64,000 bases of DNA from assembly GCF_028330965.1 (NCBI RefSeq), contig NZ_JAQMUB010000052.1, positions 62,001-126,000 of the forward strand, given 5' to 3'. The position numbers and the translations under genes were made by a program. Below the pieces are notes generated by a model, which ran no database searches, had not been told where the DNA came from, and worked only from the letters and a program-made list of their open reading frames with translations. The first letter of the stretch is position 1, and every line of letters starts with the position of its first letter. Shown piece by piece: positions 1 to 8,834 of this stretch. The stretch is from Oscillatoria sp. CS-180. GTDB taxonomy: Bacteria; Cyanobacteriota; Cyanobacteriia; Phormidesmidales; Phormidesmidaceae.

Positions 1-24
1 ACTACCATAGCCCTCGGTGCTGAA

Positions 25-642
25 ATGAGAGTAATGGAAAATCGTACCTGGCTTGTGAACGATAATGCCTCGCTGCAAGCGTTGGAAACTGCTGATGTTG
101 AAGAACCGCAGCAAACCTATCGCCTCTATCGTTTCTTGACTGAACTAGAGGATATTCTCAGTGGTGTGAAAGAAGACCCTAAACGGTTAGTGGCGATCGC
201 TCCCCTGGTTCGCAAGCTACTGATCAGTTCCTACTGGCTACAGATGGAATATAAAGAACCTGACCCCAAGACGGGCTGGGGCGTTCATTTCCTCTATCGC
301 GAATTTCAGTTCCCGCTAACAATCCAAATGGTGAGCTGGAGTCCAGGAACGGCCTCCACTGTCCATAACCACGCCACTTGGGGACTAGTCGCCATGTTGG
401 GAGGGCAAGAGAAAAATCGCATCTGGCGCAGAGTTCCTACCCAAGAGAACCCTCACAAAATCAAGCTTGTTGATGAAATCGTACTTTCCCCTGGTGATAT
501 CATCACGTTCACTCCAGGCGCCATCCACCAGGTTGAACCCTATGGAGATGAGCCAACTATCTCGTTTAACCTTTATGGCGTGACTGACTTCAAAAATCGC
601 TACGTTTTCAACATCAACGACAACACCGCAAAGCTGTTTTGA
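25..642 (+). CDS. Cupin-fold protein, cysteine dioxygenase-like
   Basis: A 205-residue soluble protein. The N-terminal half is helical and the C-terminal half is a cupin barrel. The cupin metal-site pattern is visible: H114 and H116 in VHNHATWG, followed by a Gly-rich turn, and H168 in the second motif (GAIHQVEP). This arrangement is found in cysteine dioxygenase-type and related cupins that bind one Fe(II), so a thiol or small-molecule dioxygenase role is the best guess. The substrate cannot be read from sequence. A second in-frame ATG lies three codons downstream (position 34) and neither start has a strong ribosome binding site. The next gene is convergent, so this gene is probably transcribed alone or with something upstream of the window. 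Confidence 0.75.
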   Translation: MRVMENRTWLVNDNASLQALETADVEEPQQTYRLYRFLTELEDILSGVKEDPKRLVAIAPLVRKLLISSYWLQMEYKEPDPKTGWGVHFLYREFQFPLTIQMVSWSPGTASTVHNHATWGLVAMLGGQEKNRIWRRVPTQENPHKIKLVDEIVLSPGDIITFTPGAIHQVEPYGDEPTISFNLYGVTDFKNRYVFNINDNTAKLF

Positions 643-787
643 CGTCGTCGCAATTGTGGGGTTCAGCTACCGACCAAAAATGGGATGGGATGCATGATGC
701 CAGCGAGTCTTCGCCTCTACACAACACCGCACCCCATCTCAAAGCTGAGACGTTTATTCCCTTCAAAGCCAATGCAGAAACGAACGA

Positions 788-1786
<999 letters not shown>

Positions 1787-1920
1787 TCAAACGTAGAGGT
1801 GTGTTAACACTGTTTAGGATTGCACATCTTTCATAACCTTCCTGGCGATGAAATAAACCTTTAGATGGATGAATGAATGTCTTCATCATCCATAGAGAGA
1901 GGGATAGAGGGGGATTTCTG

Positions 1921-3702
1921 TCATTGATCACGCGGCGGCAGCTCTATCAAACCCTGGGTGCCATCCAGTCTTATGGACTGACCTGATTGGAGAAGCGGGC
2001 GCTCGTTGGGCATCAGTAGAACAACGGGTAAGCCGTATTCTCGTGCGGCGATCGCACCATTGGACAACTGCCCTCCAGTCTCGATAATCAACCCTTGCAG
2101 TTGGGCTAAAGCAGGTACCTCATGGGCTTTGAGGTGAGGCACCACAAGAATGGTGTTTGAGGAAATCGCTGAGGAAGCTGAGTGCTCGTCTGGCACAATA
2201 ACTTTTCCATCGGTTTGTCCAGGACTAATAGGCATTCCGATAAGGCGCTGGCTCTTTTCATAGGTGAGGGAAGTTGAGGAACCCGGCAGCGCTGGCATCT
2301 CTGAAGGGCGGTCAGGGCTGGGGGGAATTAAGGGGCGACTTTGGAGAAGCCATAGGCGATCGCCATCAAAACTCCATTCCATAACTTGAGGCACCCCCCG
2401 ATATCGTCGTTCCACGTGACGGGCTAAGAAAGCCACTTCTTCGAGCAGTCGTTTAGGCGTGTCCCCGGTCCCTTCCACCGCGAACGTGAGGGCTTCAGGG
2501 AGCTGCCAGCTATCAGGGCTATTGAGCTGATCGGGTAGATCATTTTCTTGTACCAGGACACGGTAACGGTCTGGGTTGGATGTGCCTGAAGTCACTTGCT
2601 GTGCCGGACCGAGCAGGGCTTCAATGATCACAGCATCACCCTGGCAGGTAAACGGGTCACGGCTACAGGCAACACCACTACATAGGCCCTGAATCTGCTG
2701 CTGGACAATGACCGCCAAGCGATTTTCTGGGAGGGCGCGATCGCGACGATACTGAATTGCACTCCCTCGGTTATAAGACTGAAAAACCTGGTTGATGGCA
2801 ACGAGTAACGCTTCTTGAGAGGTGACGTCAAGTACCGCGCTGTACTGTCCGGCGGCGGACGCCAGCAATGGATTATCCCCAATCGCGGACGCTCTCACGA
2901 TCACGGGAGACTTACCGGAAGGGCGGGTAATCTCAAGTAGCATGGCGGGATCATCCCCTGCCGGCAGGACGTAGCCTTTGGGGACTGGGTAGTCCCACGC
3001 TGTGAGCTGCGCTAGCGTGGCCGCTTTGCTGCCAACGGTGTCCCGGCTTAACGCCTGATCCAGTGAAAAGAGGGCGCGATCGCTCCGAAAAAATCCGAAT
3101 AGACGGCGGGATTCCAGACGAGTGGAGGCCGAAGGGAGTTCTAAGTCTTCTGGAACCTTTTGATAAATCCAACCCATCAGACCACATAAACAGGCCGTCA
3201 GCAGAATTTGCATCCCGTTCTGCTGACTCAGTGCTGTGATCACCGGAAACAGCACCAGAACCAGTAAACGCCCCTGCTGTTTCTCGCGAAATATCGTGAA
3301 GCCTAGAAAGCTAATCAGCAGGGTTAGTCCGGCTGCAACTGGACTGTGGATTGTTGATCCCCACAAAATGCTGGTCGTACCCACTGATTTTGCCGCCCAA
3401 TAGCGCCCCATTAGTAAGGCAATTAGCGCCACCACTTCCCAACTCGCATCCGCTGGAAAGTAGTAACGGGCAAGCAGTACGGTGCCGATACCTTTTGCTG
3501 CCTCAAGGATAATGGCCAAAACGCCTGCAAAGGTTCCACCAGCCTCAAAAACGGTTGGGATGCCGATGGCGCGATCGCGCTCCTGCATTGGCTGTGCTCC
3601 ACCCGTTGGAGGCAGTACGAATCGGGTTAATGGCAGTGCCCCCAAGAGTGGACAGACCACAAAAATCAGTAGGGCACCCCAGACTTGAGTAAGGGTCAGC
3701 AT
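1921..3702 (-). CDS. PlsY-like membrane domain fused to a PEP-utilising (PPDK-like) module, catalytic His replaced
   Basis: 593 residues. Residues 1-170 are hydrophobic with several membrane segments and resemble the glycerol-3-phosphate acyltransferase PlsY fold (LGALPLTRF, EAAKGIGTVLLARYYF), but the glycine-rich substrate loops (GSxNxGATN and GGKG) are absent. From about residue 215 the sequence follows the pyruvate phosphate dikinase/PEP synthase nucleotide-binding domain (VGSKAATLAQL, VRASAIGDN, SAAGQYSAVLDV, LWLLQSRPL). The C-terminal swivelling domain carries GGQLSNGAIAARE at about 543-555, where the family has GGxLSHGAIxARE. The phosphorylated His is therefore Asn548 (codon AAT at 2059-2061). 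Both halves look catalytically altered, which suggests a regulatory or binding role. The family identity is clear but the function is unknown. Confidence 0.7.
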   Translation of the reverse strand: MLTLTQVWGALLIFVVCPLLGALPLTRFVLPPTGGAQPMQERDRAIGIPTVFEAGGTFAGVLAIILEAAKGIGTVLLARYYFPADASWEVVALIALLMGRYWAAKSVGTTSILWGSTIHSPVAAGLTLLISFLGFTIFREKQQGRLLVLVLFPVITALSQQNGMQILLTACLCGLMGWIYQKVPEDLELPSASTRLESRRLFGFFRSDRALFSLDQALSRDTVGSKAATLAQLTAWDYPVPKGYVLPAGDDPAMLLEITRPSGKSPVIVRASAIGDNPLLASAAGQYSAVLDVTSQEALLVAINQVFQSYNRGSAIQYRRDRALPENRLAVIVQQQIQGLCSGVACSRDPFTCQGDAVIIEALLGPAQQVTSGTSNPDRYRVLVQENDLPDQLNSPDSWQLPEALTFAVEGTGDTPKRLLEEVAFLARHVERRYRGVPQVMEWSFDGDRLWLLQSRPLIPPSPDRPSEMPALPGSSTSLTYEKSQRLIGMPISPGQTDGKVIVPDEHSASSAISSNTILVVPHLKAHEVPALAQLQGLIIETGGQLSNGAIAAREYGLPVVLLMPNERPLLQSGQSIRLDGTQGLIELPPRDQ

Positions 3703-3728
3703 AAATCGACAATGACCTTGTCGTTATT

Positions 3729-3874
3729 AAGGATAAAGGTAGAAGGGTCGTCATCAGGATATAGACGCTATTGGCTTCTTGAAGTGTAGGCCAGGGCTAA
3801 GGAAGGAATGAATTTTAAGTTCTCAGTTTTGAGTTTTGAATGATTGAGTCATCGGCAAATCCAAAGTTCAAAGT
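3729..3874. repeat. Heptanucleotide short tandem repeats (STRR) in the 3703-4023 spacer
   Basis: The 321-bp spacer between the PEP-utiliser fusion and the SDR gene has no credible ORF but holds phased 7-mers: AAGGATA/AAGGTAG/AAGGGTC at 3729-3749, AGTTCTC/AGTTTTG/AGTTTTG/AATGATT at 3818-3845, and CCAAAGT/TCAAAGT at 3861-3874. Degenerate heptamer tracts of this kind are known in cyanobacterial intergenic DNA. The two flanking genes diverge from this spacer, so their promoters must also lie here. Confidence 0.6.
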
Positions 3875-4023
3875 TGATACTTAAATACGTTCCCGTTGCT
3901 AAAAAAGGAAGGGTTAAATCGACAATAGACCCAGTCTGCTATCTGTCGCTAGTAATAAGCTTCCTTCAAAAAAATTCGCCATACTAATCGGAGAGGGTAA
4001 CGGCAAGCTTTAAAGGAAACTTC

Positions 4024-4806
4024 ATGACAACAGCATTGGTGACTGGCGCATCTTCGGGAATCGGCGCTGTGTTTGCAGATAAATTGGCAGCGCGAGGATA
4101 CGATCTTGTTTTAGTTGCGCGATCGCAGGACAAGTTGGAGGCGATCGCGGGTTCCCTCAATGAGCAATACGGCGTCAAAACTACTGTCATCGTCCAGGAC
4201 CTTATCGCTCCTGAAGCCAGCGAAACTATCTTTCAAAAACTTGATCAGCAGGGCATCGAGATTGATGTGTTGATCAACAATGCTGGATTTGGCAGCTATG
4301 GAGAGTTTGCAGAGAGTGAGTTGAACACTGCTCTTAACATGGTTCAACTCAACATTTCGGCGCTTGTCGAGTTGGCCTATCGATGCTTGAAAAGCATGAA
4401 AGCACGGCAATCAGGCAGCATTGTCAACATCAGCTCTACAGCTGCTTTTCAACCCATTCCTTACTTTGCCATTTATTCAGCGTCCAAAGCTTTTGTCCTC
4501 AGCTTCAGCGAATCGCTTTGGTATGAGTGCAAACCGTACAATATCAAAGTGTTAGGCGTTTGCCCTGGTCCAACCAAAACTCAGTTCTTTAAAGCGGCTG
4601 ATTTTCCTGACAGCATGGAGGCTAGTGTCGGGCAGAATTACGACACACCTGAGGATGTCGTTGAATCAGCTCTCAAAGCGCTTGATCGCGGTGACTCTAA
4701 CGTCGTAACAGGTGGATTCAACAAAATATTGGTGAATGCTAACCGCTTTTTACCGAGAGAGTTACTGGTCAATACGGTGGGTCGCATGTTCAAAGCCGGC
4801 CAATAA
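4024..4806 (+). CDS. Short-chain dehydrogenase/reductase (classical SDR, DltE-like)
   Basis: A 260-residue NAD(P)-dependent oxidoreductase with a single Rossmann domain. The cofactor motif TGASSGIG is at residues 7-14, NNAG is at about 85-88, the catalytic Ser lies in the NISST region (about 137) and the YxxxK pair is Y151/K155 in YSASK. The region after the PGPTKT motif matches the COG0300-type SDRs often annotated as DltE or fatty-acyl reductase-like. The substrate is not predictable. The gene is preceded by a repeat-rich spacer and followed by a 21-bp palindrome, so it appears monocistronic. Confidence 0.85.
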   Translation: MTTALVTGASSGIGAVFADKLAARGYDLVLVARSQDKLEAIAGSLNEQYGVKTTVIVQDLIAPEASETIFQKLDQQGIEIDVLINNAGFGSYGEFAESELNTALNMVQLNISALVELAYRCLKSMKARQSGSIVNISSTAAFQPIPYFAIYSASKAFVLSFSESLWYECKPYNIKVLGVCPGPTKTQFFKAADFPDSMEASVGQNYDTPEDVVESALKALDRGDSNVVTGGFNKILVNANRFLPRELLVNTVGRMFKAGQ

Positions 4807-4843
4807 TCGTCCGTGCTGCGGGTCTATACTCTGGCTCGCTGAA

Positions 4844-4864
4844 CTCATTCAAGTCTTGAATGAG
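4844..4864. other. Perfect inverted repeat downstream of the SDR gene
   Basis: CTCATTCAAG and CTTGAATGAG, 10-bp arms around one T. It lies 38 bp after the SDR stop codon. There is no U tract on either strand, so it is not a canonical intrinsic terminator. It may act as a transcript-stabilising hairpin or a protein-binding palindrome. Confidence 0.5.
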
Positions 4865-4965
4865 ACTGACGTCAATGAGCTATCGAAGTTGTACAGCTAG
4901 CGTGAGATGAACAGCACCCATCGACCGGTGAATATTCTGTGTCAGCCTTGCTGAGGGAGAGCGTC

Positions 4966-5487
4966 TCATGGCCAGACAAATCCTTCTGGTAGCGTGGCCC
5001 CATCGAGGGTAGCTCCATCCAAAATTGCTTCTTCCAGATTGGTGCTGGCAAGATTGGCTCCAGTTAAATTGGCATCGGTGAAATCAGCATCAGTTAAGTT
5101 TGCCCCTCGTAGATAGGCTTCGCTGAGGTCAGCCCCCTTCAAGTTTGCCCCTGCAAGATTGGCAGACGTTAGTGCCGATTGGGTGAGATTGGCATTAGAG
5201 AGATCTGCATTTTGCAAATCAACGTTGTCCATGAGCGCATTGTTTAAATCTGCGCCAGACAGCTTGGCACTGCTCAGATTGGAGCGGTTGAATCGAGCTT
5301 CCTTTAAGCTCTGCCCAGATAGATCGATTCCTGCCAGATCGCAATCTAGGCATTCACCCGCGCTGGCTTTGGCGATCGCATCCTCCGGTCCACCGCTGCC
5401 TCTTTGCGAGGAGCAACCTGCAGCGGCAATCCCAGTAAAAGCAATTAGGCCTAGAGCTAATCCTGAAAAGATGCGGTTTGCTTTCAT
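4966..5487 (-). CDS. Pentapeptide-repeat lipoprotein
   Basis: 173 residues. A lipoprotein signal peptide is present: MKANR, a hydrophobic core and the lipobox AAAGC with the lipidated Cys at residue 24. The mature protein starts with a short linker (SSQRGSGGPED). From about residue 45 it consists of pentapeptide repeats of the A(D/N)Lxx type (SGADLNNALMDN, ANLTQ, ANLAGANL, ADLSE, ANLTG), which should form a right-handed quadrilateral beta-helix of roughly five coils. It is probably anchored in a membrane facing the periplasm or lumen. Such proteins are abundant in cyanobacteria and mostly uncharacterised. Confidence 0.85.
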   Translation of the reverse strand: MKANRIFSGLALGLIAFTGIAAAGCSSQRGSGGPEDAIAKASAGECLDCDLAGIDLSGQSLKEARFNRSNLSSAKLSGADLNNALMDNVDLQNADLSNANLTQSALTSANLAGANLKGADLSEAYLRGANLTDADFTDANLTGANLASTNLEEAILDGATLDGATLPEGFVWP

Positions 5488-5789
5488 AGTTATCGATCAA
5501 AACTTACAGTCACAGTTTAAGGCTACAAAATCTCTAAGGCGTTCTAGGCTAACACCTCTAGACGGAGTCGCCTGTCATTAAAGATGAGTTTTGCCAAATT
5601 TCTAGATCTGCTCAGATTGGGCTTGTGAGCCAACGTGACTTGCCCTTAATATGCTGTTCTAAGCAGCCAGTTGCAAATAGATGCCAATAGGCAAGTTATA
5701 TTGGTGTCGGGCTAATGTTATGCATAATCAATAGCCTCGGGGTTAATCGCTGCCTATCTTTGTCAGCGTCATTAAAGTTGGAGTCATTT

Positions 5790-6590
5790 GTGCAATTCCG
5801 CCAGCCTAAGAAAAGAGTACTTGTGCCCATGGCTGTGTTTGCACTATCCGTGATCTCTCATGGGCTACTGCTGACGGTTCCTTTGCCTAAAGCTGAAGAG
5901 AAGGAAGCGATACCAATAGCAGAGTCTTCCGAACAACCTAGAACTGAGGACGTTACGGTCGTTATTTTGCCTGAACAACCTGAAGAGTCAGCGGCAAAGG
6001 AAGCTGCTTCAGAAGATTCGGTGACGCGATCGCCAGAGCCTCCTTCGGTCGATAACCTCTTGCAAAATTCTGTCATTTCTGGAACTGGCTTTCCAGAAGC
6101 TGCCGAACCCCAACCCGAGCTCGATAATACCGTTTTTCCACCCGCAGAGGATACACCTGCGCAAGAAGATCCTGTTCTAGAGGATGTACCAACCGAGGAA
6201 TCCCCTACTCCCGCCTATGGCGATCCTGTGTCTGGTTCAGAGGGGCCACTCAGGGGCTACAGCAGTGACTTTCCGCATGTTGAGGGTTCTGTGACGGGCT
6301 GCTTTGGTCTCAGTGATTGTCGGCGGGTTAGCTCAGCGGTCAGCTATCGTTCGGTTGGTAGATCAATCGTTTCAGGACTAGAAGACCAAGGCTACAGCGT
6401 CGATTTGCGGGACGATCTTGAAGACACTGGACGTAATGTCTATGAGTTAATTCATCCTGACGAAGGGGGTACCGTCAAATATTTAATCGTTTTTTCCGAT
6501 GTGGATGGCTCGGCTGTTTATGTGATGAGCAATGAAATTTTGACATTAGGAGATTTACAAGCGCTTCAGCAATCCATACCAGCTGGTTAG
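5790..6590 (+). CDS. TonB-like membrane-anchored envelope protein of unknown function
   Basis: 266 residues from a GTG start at 5790, preferred over an upstream in-frame ATG at 5715 because GGAG lies 6 bp upstream and the protein then begins with a basic stretch (QFRQPKKR) followed by one membrane segment (VLVPMAVFALSVISHGLLLTV). Residues 40-165 are low-complexity, rich in Pro, Glu and Ser, as in TonB-type periplasm-spanning linkers. A compact C-terminal domain of about 95 residues follows (VEGSVTGCFGLSDCRR to the end) with two Cys. It is followed by futB 87 bp downstream on the same strand, so a link with iron uptake is possible, but the C-terminal domain is not recognisably TonB_C. Confidence 0.6.
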   Translation: MQFRQPKKRVLVPMAVFALSVISHGLLLTVPLPKAEEKEAIPIAESSEQPRTEDVTVVILPEQPEESAAKEAASEDSVTRSPEPPSVDNLLQNSVISGTGFPEAAEPQPELDNTVFPPAEDTPAQEDPVLEDVPTEESPTPAYGDPVSGSEGPLRGYSSDFPHVEGSVTGCFGLSDCRRVSSAVSYRSVGRSIVSGLEDQGYSVDLRDDLEDTGRNVYELIHPDEGGTVKYLIVFSDVDGSAVYVMSNEILTLGDLQALQQSIPAG

Positions 6591-6677
6591 CCCCACTCAC
6601 GCTGTGAAGCAACAGCGACCTGCACTCCTGGCGCTGTCCCAGAGTCGGCCTCGCCACCTATCTATCCTTTTGAACTC

Positions 6678-8429
6678 ATGTCTTTGGTCAAGTCAGGGAA
6701 TTCGTTTCACCAACGTCATCGTCAGCCTAAGCAAGTTGCAGGATGGTCAATCGTCGTCTTGGCAATTGCTTTCCTAATAGCCTCGCCCATCATTGCTGTT
6801 CTGATGACTGCGGTGATTCATCTGGGGGATGAGACAGCGAATGAGATTTGGGGGCACTTGGTTGAAACCGTTCTGCTTAACTATATTGCCAACTCTTTAG
6901 GGCTAATGTTCGGAGTTGGCTTTGGCGTTCTCCTGTTGGGGATCAGTACCGCTTGGTTGGTGACAATGTGTCGATTTCCGGGACGGCGCGTTTATGAGTG
7001 GGCACTGCTGCTGCCCTTAGCATCCCCTGCTTACTTACTGGCTTACACGTACACCGATTTTTTGGAGTATTACGGGCCGGTTCAGACCTTTCTACGGACT
7101 ACGTTTGACTGGCAAAGCGCAACGGACTATTGGTTCCCCAACATCCGATCGCTAGGGGGAGCTATTGTGTTGTTCAGCCTAGTACTCTATCCCTACGTCT
7201 ACATGCTGGCGCGAGTGGCCTTTCAAGAACAATCGCTTTGTGCGCTGGAAGCAAGCCGCTCTCTGGGATGCAACCCGTGGCGTAGCTTTGCTACCGTGGC
7301 GTTGCCGCTGGCCCGACCTGCGATCGCGGCAGGCACTGCTCTGGCTCTGATGGAAACTCTGAATGATTTCGGGACAGTGGAGTATTTCAGCGTTCGTACC
7401 TTTACCACGGGCATTTATCGCACTTGGTTTGGCATGGGCGATCGCCTAGCCGCAACACAACTAGCCTGTATTTTGCTGACCTTTATTGTGGTGCTGGTCA
7501 CTTTGGAACGAGTCTCGCGGAGGCAGGCTCGCTACTACCAAGCTGTCGGCAGTCAGCAAAGTCTGTCAACGTTCGATCTCAGCGGTGTGAGGGCGATCGC
7601 AGCAAGTCTGACATGCGCACTGCCTATCGCTTTGGGCCTGTTATTGCCTGCTGCGCTCCTGCTGTGGATGGCACTTGCAAATTGGCAAAAGTCCTTCGAC
7701 CGAGAATTTTTTGAACTAGCTAGCCATAGCTTCATCCTGGCAGGTATCACGGCCTGCTTGGGCATTGCCCTATCGTTAGCGCTGGCTTATGGTGCTCGTC
7801 TACAGTCCGGCAAGAGCGTGCAGTGGGGTGTGCAGGTAGCGTCTTTGGGATATGCCGTTCCTGGAGCCGTTATTGCGGTGGGCATCATGATGCCGATTGG
7901 TCGTTTAGATAATGCGATCGCGGCCCTCTCTGAAAGCCTGTTTGGGATTTCTACGGGGCTGCTTCTGAGTGGCACTGTTGTAGCCCTTATCTTTGCCTAC
8001 CTCGTTAGGTTTCTGGCCATCTCCGTCAGCACCGTTCAGGCGGGATTGACCAAAATTCGCCCGACGCTGGATGACGCTTCCCGCAGTTTGGGGAATGGCC
8101 CAACTCAGACGCTGGCCCAAGTGCATGCACCTCTTCTAAGCGGCAGCTTACTGACTGCGGCTGTTCTCATCTTTGTGGACGTGATGAAGGAATTGCCTGC
8201 GACGATGGTGATTCGCCCGTTTAACTTCGATACGCTGGCCGTCCGCGTCTTTCAATATGCCTCTGATGAACGTCTGGTCGATGCGGCTGTTCCGGCGATC
8301 GCTATTCTCATTGTGGGCGTTATCCCCGTCATTTTTCTCAGCTATCAAATTGCCCGCGATCGCCCTACTCAGAAGCCTGTTTCCCAAACGACTCACCTTT
8401 CGGATAAAACGACGAATCGCACTGTCTAA
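6678..8429 (+). CDS. futB: Ferric iron ABC transporter permease
   Basis: 583 residues with about twelve membrane segments made of two tandem binding-protein-dependent permease domains (roughly 55-290 and 330-560). Each carries an EAA-type loop for the ATPase: EASRSLGCNPWRSFATVALPLARPA in the first half and DDASRSLGNGPTQTLAQVHAPLLSGSL in the second (quoted as loops, not as exact motifs). This duplicated layout defines the FbpB/SfuB/FutB family, which imports Fe(III) delivered by a periplasmic binding protein. The binding protein and ATPase genes are not in the window, as is common for the scattered fut genes of cyanobacteria. The C-terminal tail is basic and cytoplasmic. Confidence 0.9.
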   Translation: MSLVKSGNSFHQRHRQPKQVAGWSIVVLAIAFLIASPIIAVLMTAVIHLGDETANEIWGHLVETVLLNYIANSLGLMFGVGFGVLLLGISTAWLVTMCRFPGRRVYEWALLLPLASPAYLLAYTYTDFLEYYGPVQTFLRTTFDWQSATDYWFPNIRSLGGAIVLFSLVLYPYVYMLARVAFQEQSLCALEASRSLGCNPWRSFATVALPLARPAIAAGTALALMETLNDFGTVEYFSVRTFTTGIYRTWFGMGDRLAATQLACILLTFIVVLVTLERVSRRQARYYQAVGSQQSLSTFDLSGVRAIAASLTCALPIALGLLLPAALLLWMALANWQKSFDREFFELASHSFILAGITACLGIALSLALAYGARLQSGKSVQWGVQVASLGYAVPGAVIAVGIMMPIGRLDNAIAALSESLFGISTGLLLSGTVVALIFAYLVRFLAISVSTVQAGLTKIRPTLDDASRSLGNGPTQTLAQVHAPLLSGSLLTAAVLIFVDVMKELPATMVIRPFNFDTLAVRVFQYASDERLVDAAVPAIAILIVGVIPVIFLSYQIARDRPTQKPVSQTTHLSDKTTNRTV

Positions 8430-8490
8430 AGGGGGAGGCTTTGTTTTATGATGGTCAATACGCTGTGAATTCTCGCTTTTTAACAAACTT

Positions 8491-8580
8491 ATGGATATTC
8501 TGTCTCTGGGCTGGGTTTCGCTTCTCGTCGTTTTCACGTTCTCTTTGTCTATGGTGGTTTGGGGTCGTAACGGCTTCTAA
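8491..8580 (+). CDS. petN: Cytochrome b6-f complex subunit VIII (PetN)
   Basis: A 29-codon gene beginning [15 protein letters not shown] and ending [10 protein letters not shown], the nearly invariant PetN sequence. It is a single-span thylakoid membrane subunit needed for assembly and stability of the cytochrome b6-f complex. It is too short for most ORF callers, and a longer overlapping ORF in another frame (8441-8641) hides it. No strong Shine-Dalgarno is visible before the ATG. It lies 61 bp after futB and 44 bp before the next small membrane protein gene. Confidence 0.95.
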   Translation: MDILSLGWVSLLVVFTFSLSMVVWGRNGF

Positions 8581-8624
8581 TTCCAGAAAGACCCGGTTTG
8601 CGGGGTTCGTTGTTGGCTTGACCC

Positions 8625-8813
8625 ATGGATACAGCTTTTGAGGCACAAACTTTTACAGTCTTGGCAGTTTTAGCTGCTGCACTGTTGCTCCTAGTTACGG
8701 GAGGCGTCATTTATTTGACTGCTGTTGATTGGCGCGATCGCCGTCGTCGTCAGCGTGAACAGCAAGCTAACAAGCCCCGTATCAGCCCTAAAAATAGGAA
8801 GAAAAAGAAGTAG
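8625..8813 (+). CDS. Small single-span membrane protein with basic tail
   Basis: 62 residues: a short acidic N-terminus, one hydrophobic helix (TFTVLAVLAAALLLLVTGG continuing to IYLTAV) and a strongly basic tail (DWRDRRRRQREQQ, then KNRKKKK), so by the positive-inside rule the tail is cytoplasmic. Not recognised as a named family. It sits between petN and rsmB, 21 bp before the rsmB start, and is probably co-transcribed with one or both. Confidence 0.65.
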   Translation: MDTAFEAQTFTVLAVLAAALLLLVTGGVIYLTAVDWRDRRRRQREQQANKPRISPKNRKKKK

Positions 8814-8834
8814 TCGTTAGCCTCTCTGTATCTC

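Noticed and set aside
8441-8641. 66-codon plus-strand ORF overlapping petN
   Set aside because: It overlaps PetN in another frame, starts without a ribosome binding site and has no family resemblance; the PetN frame is the real one.
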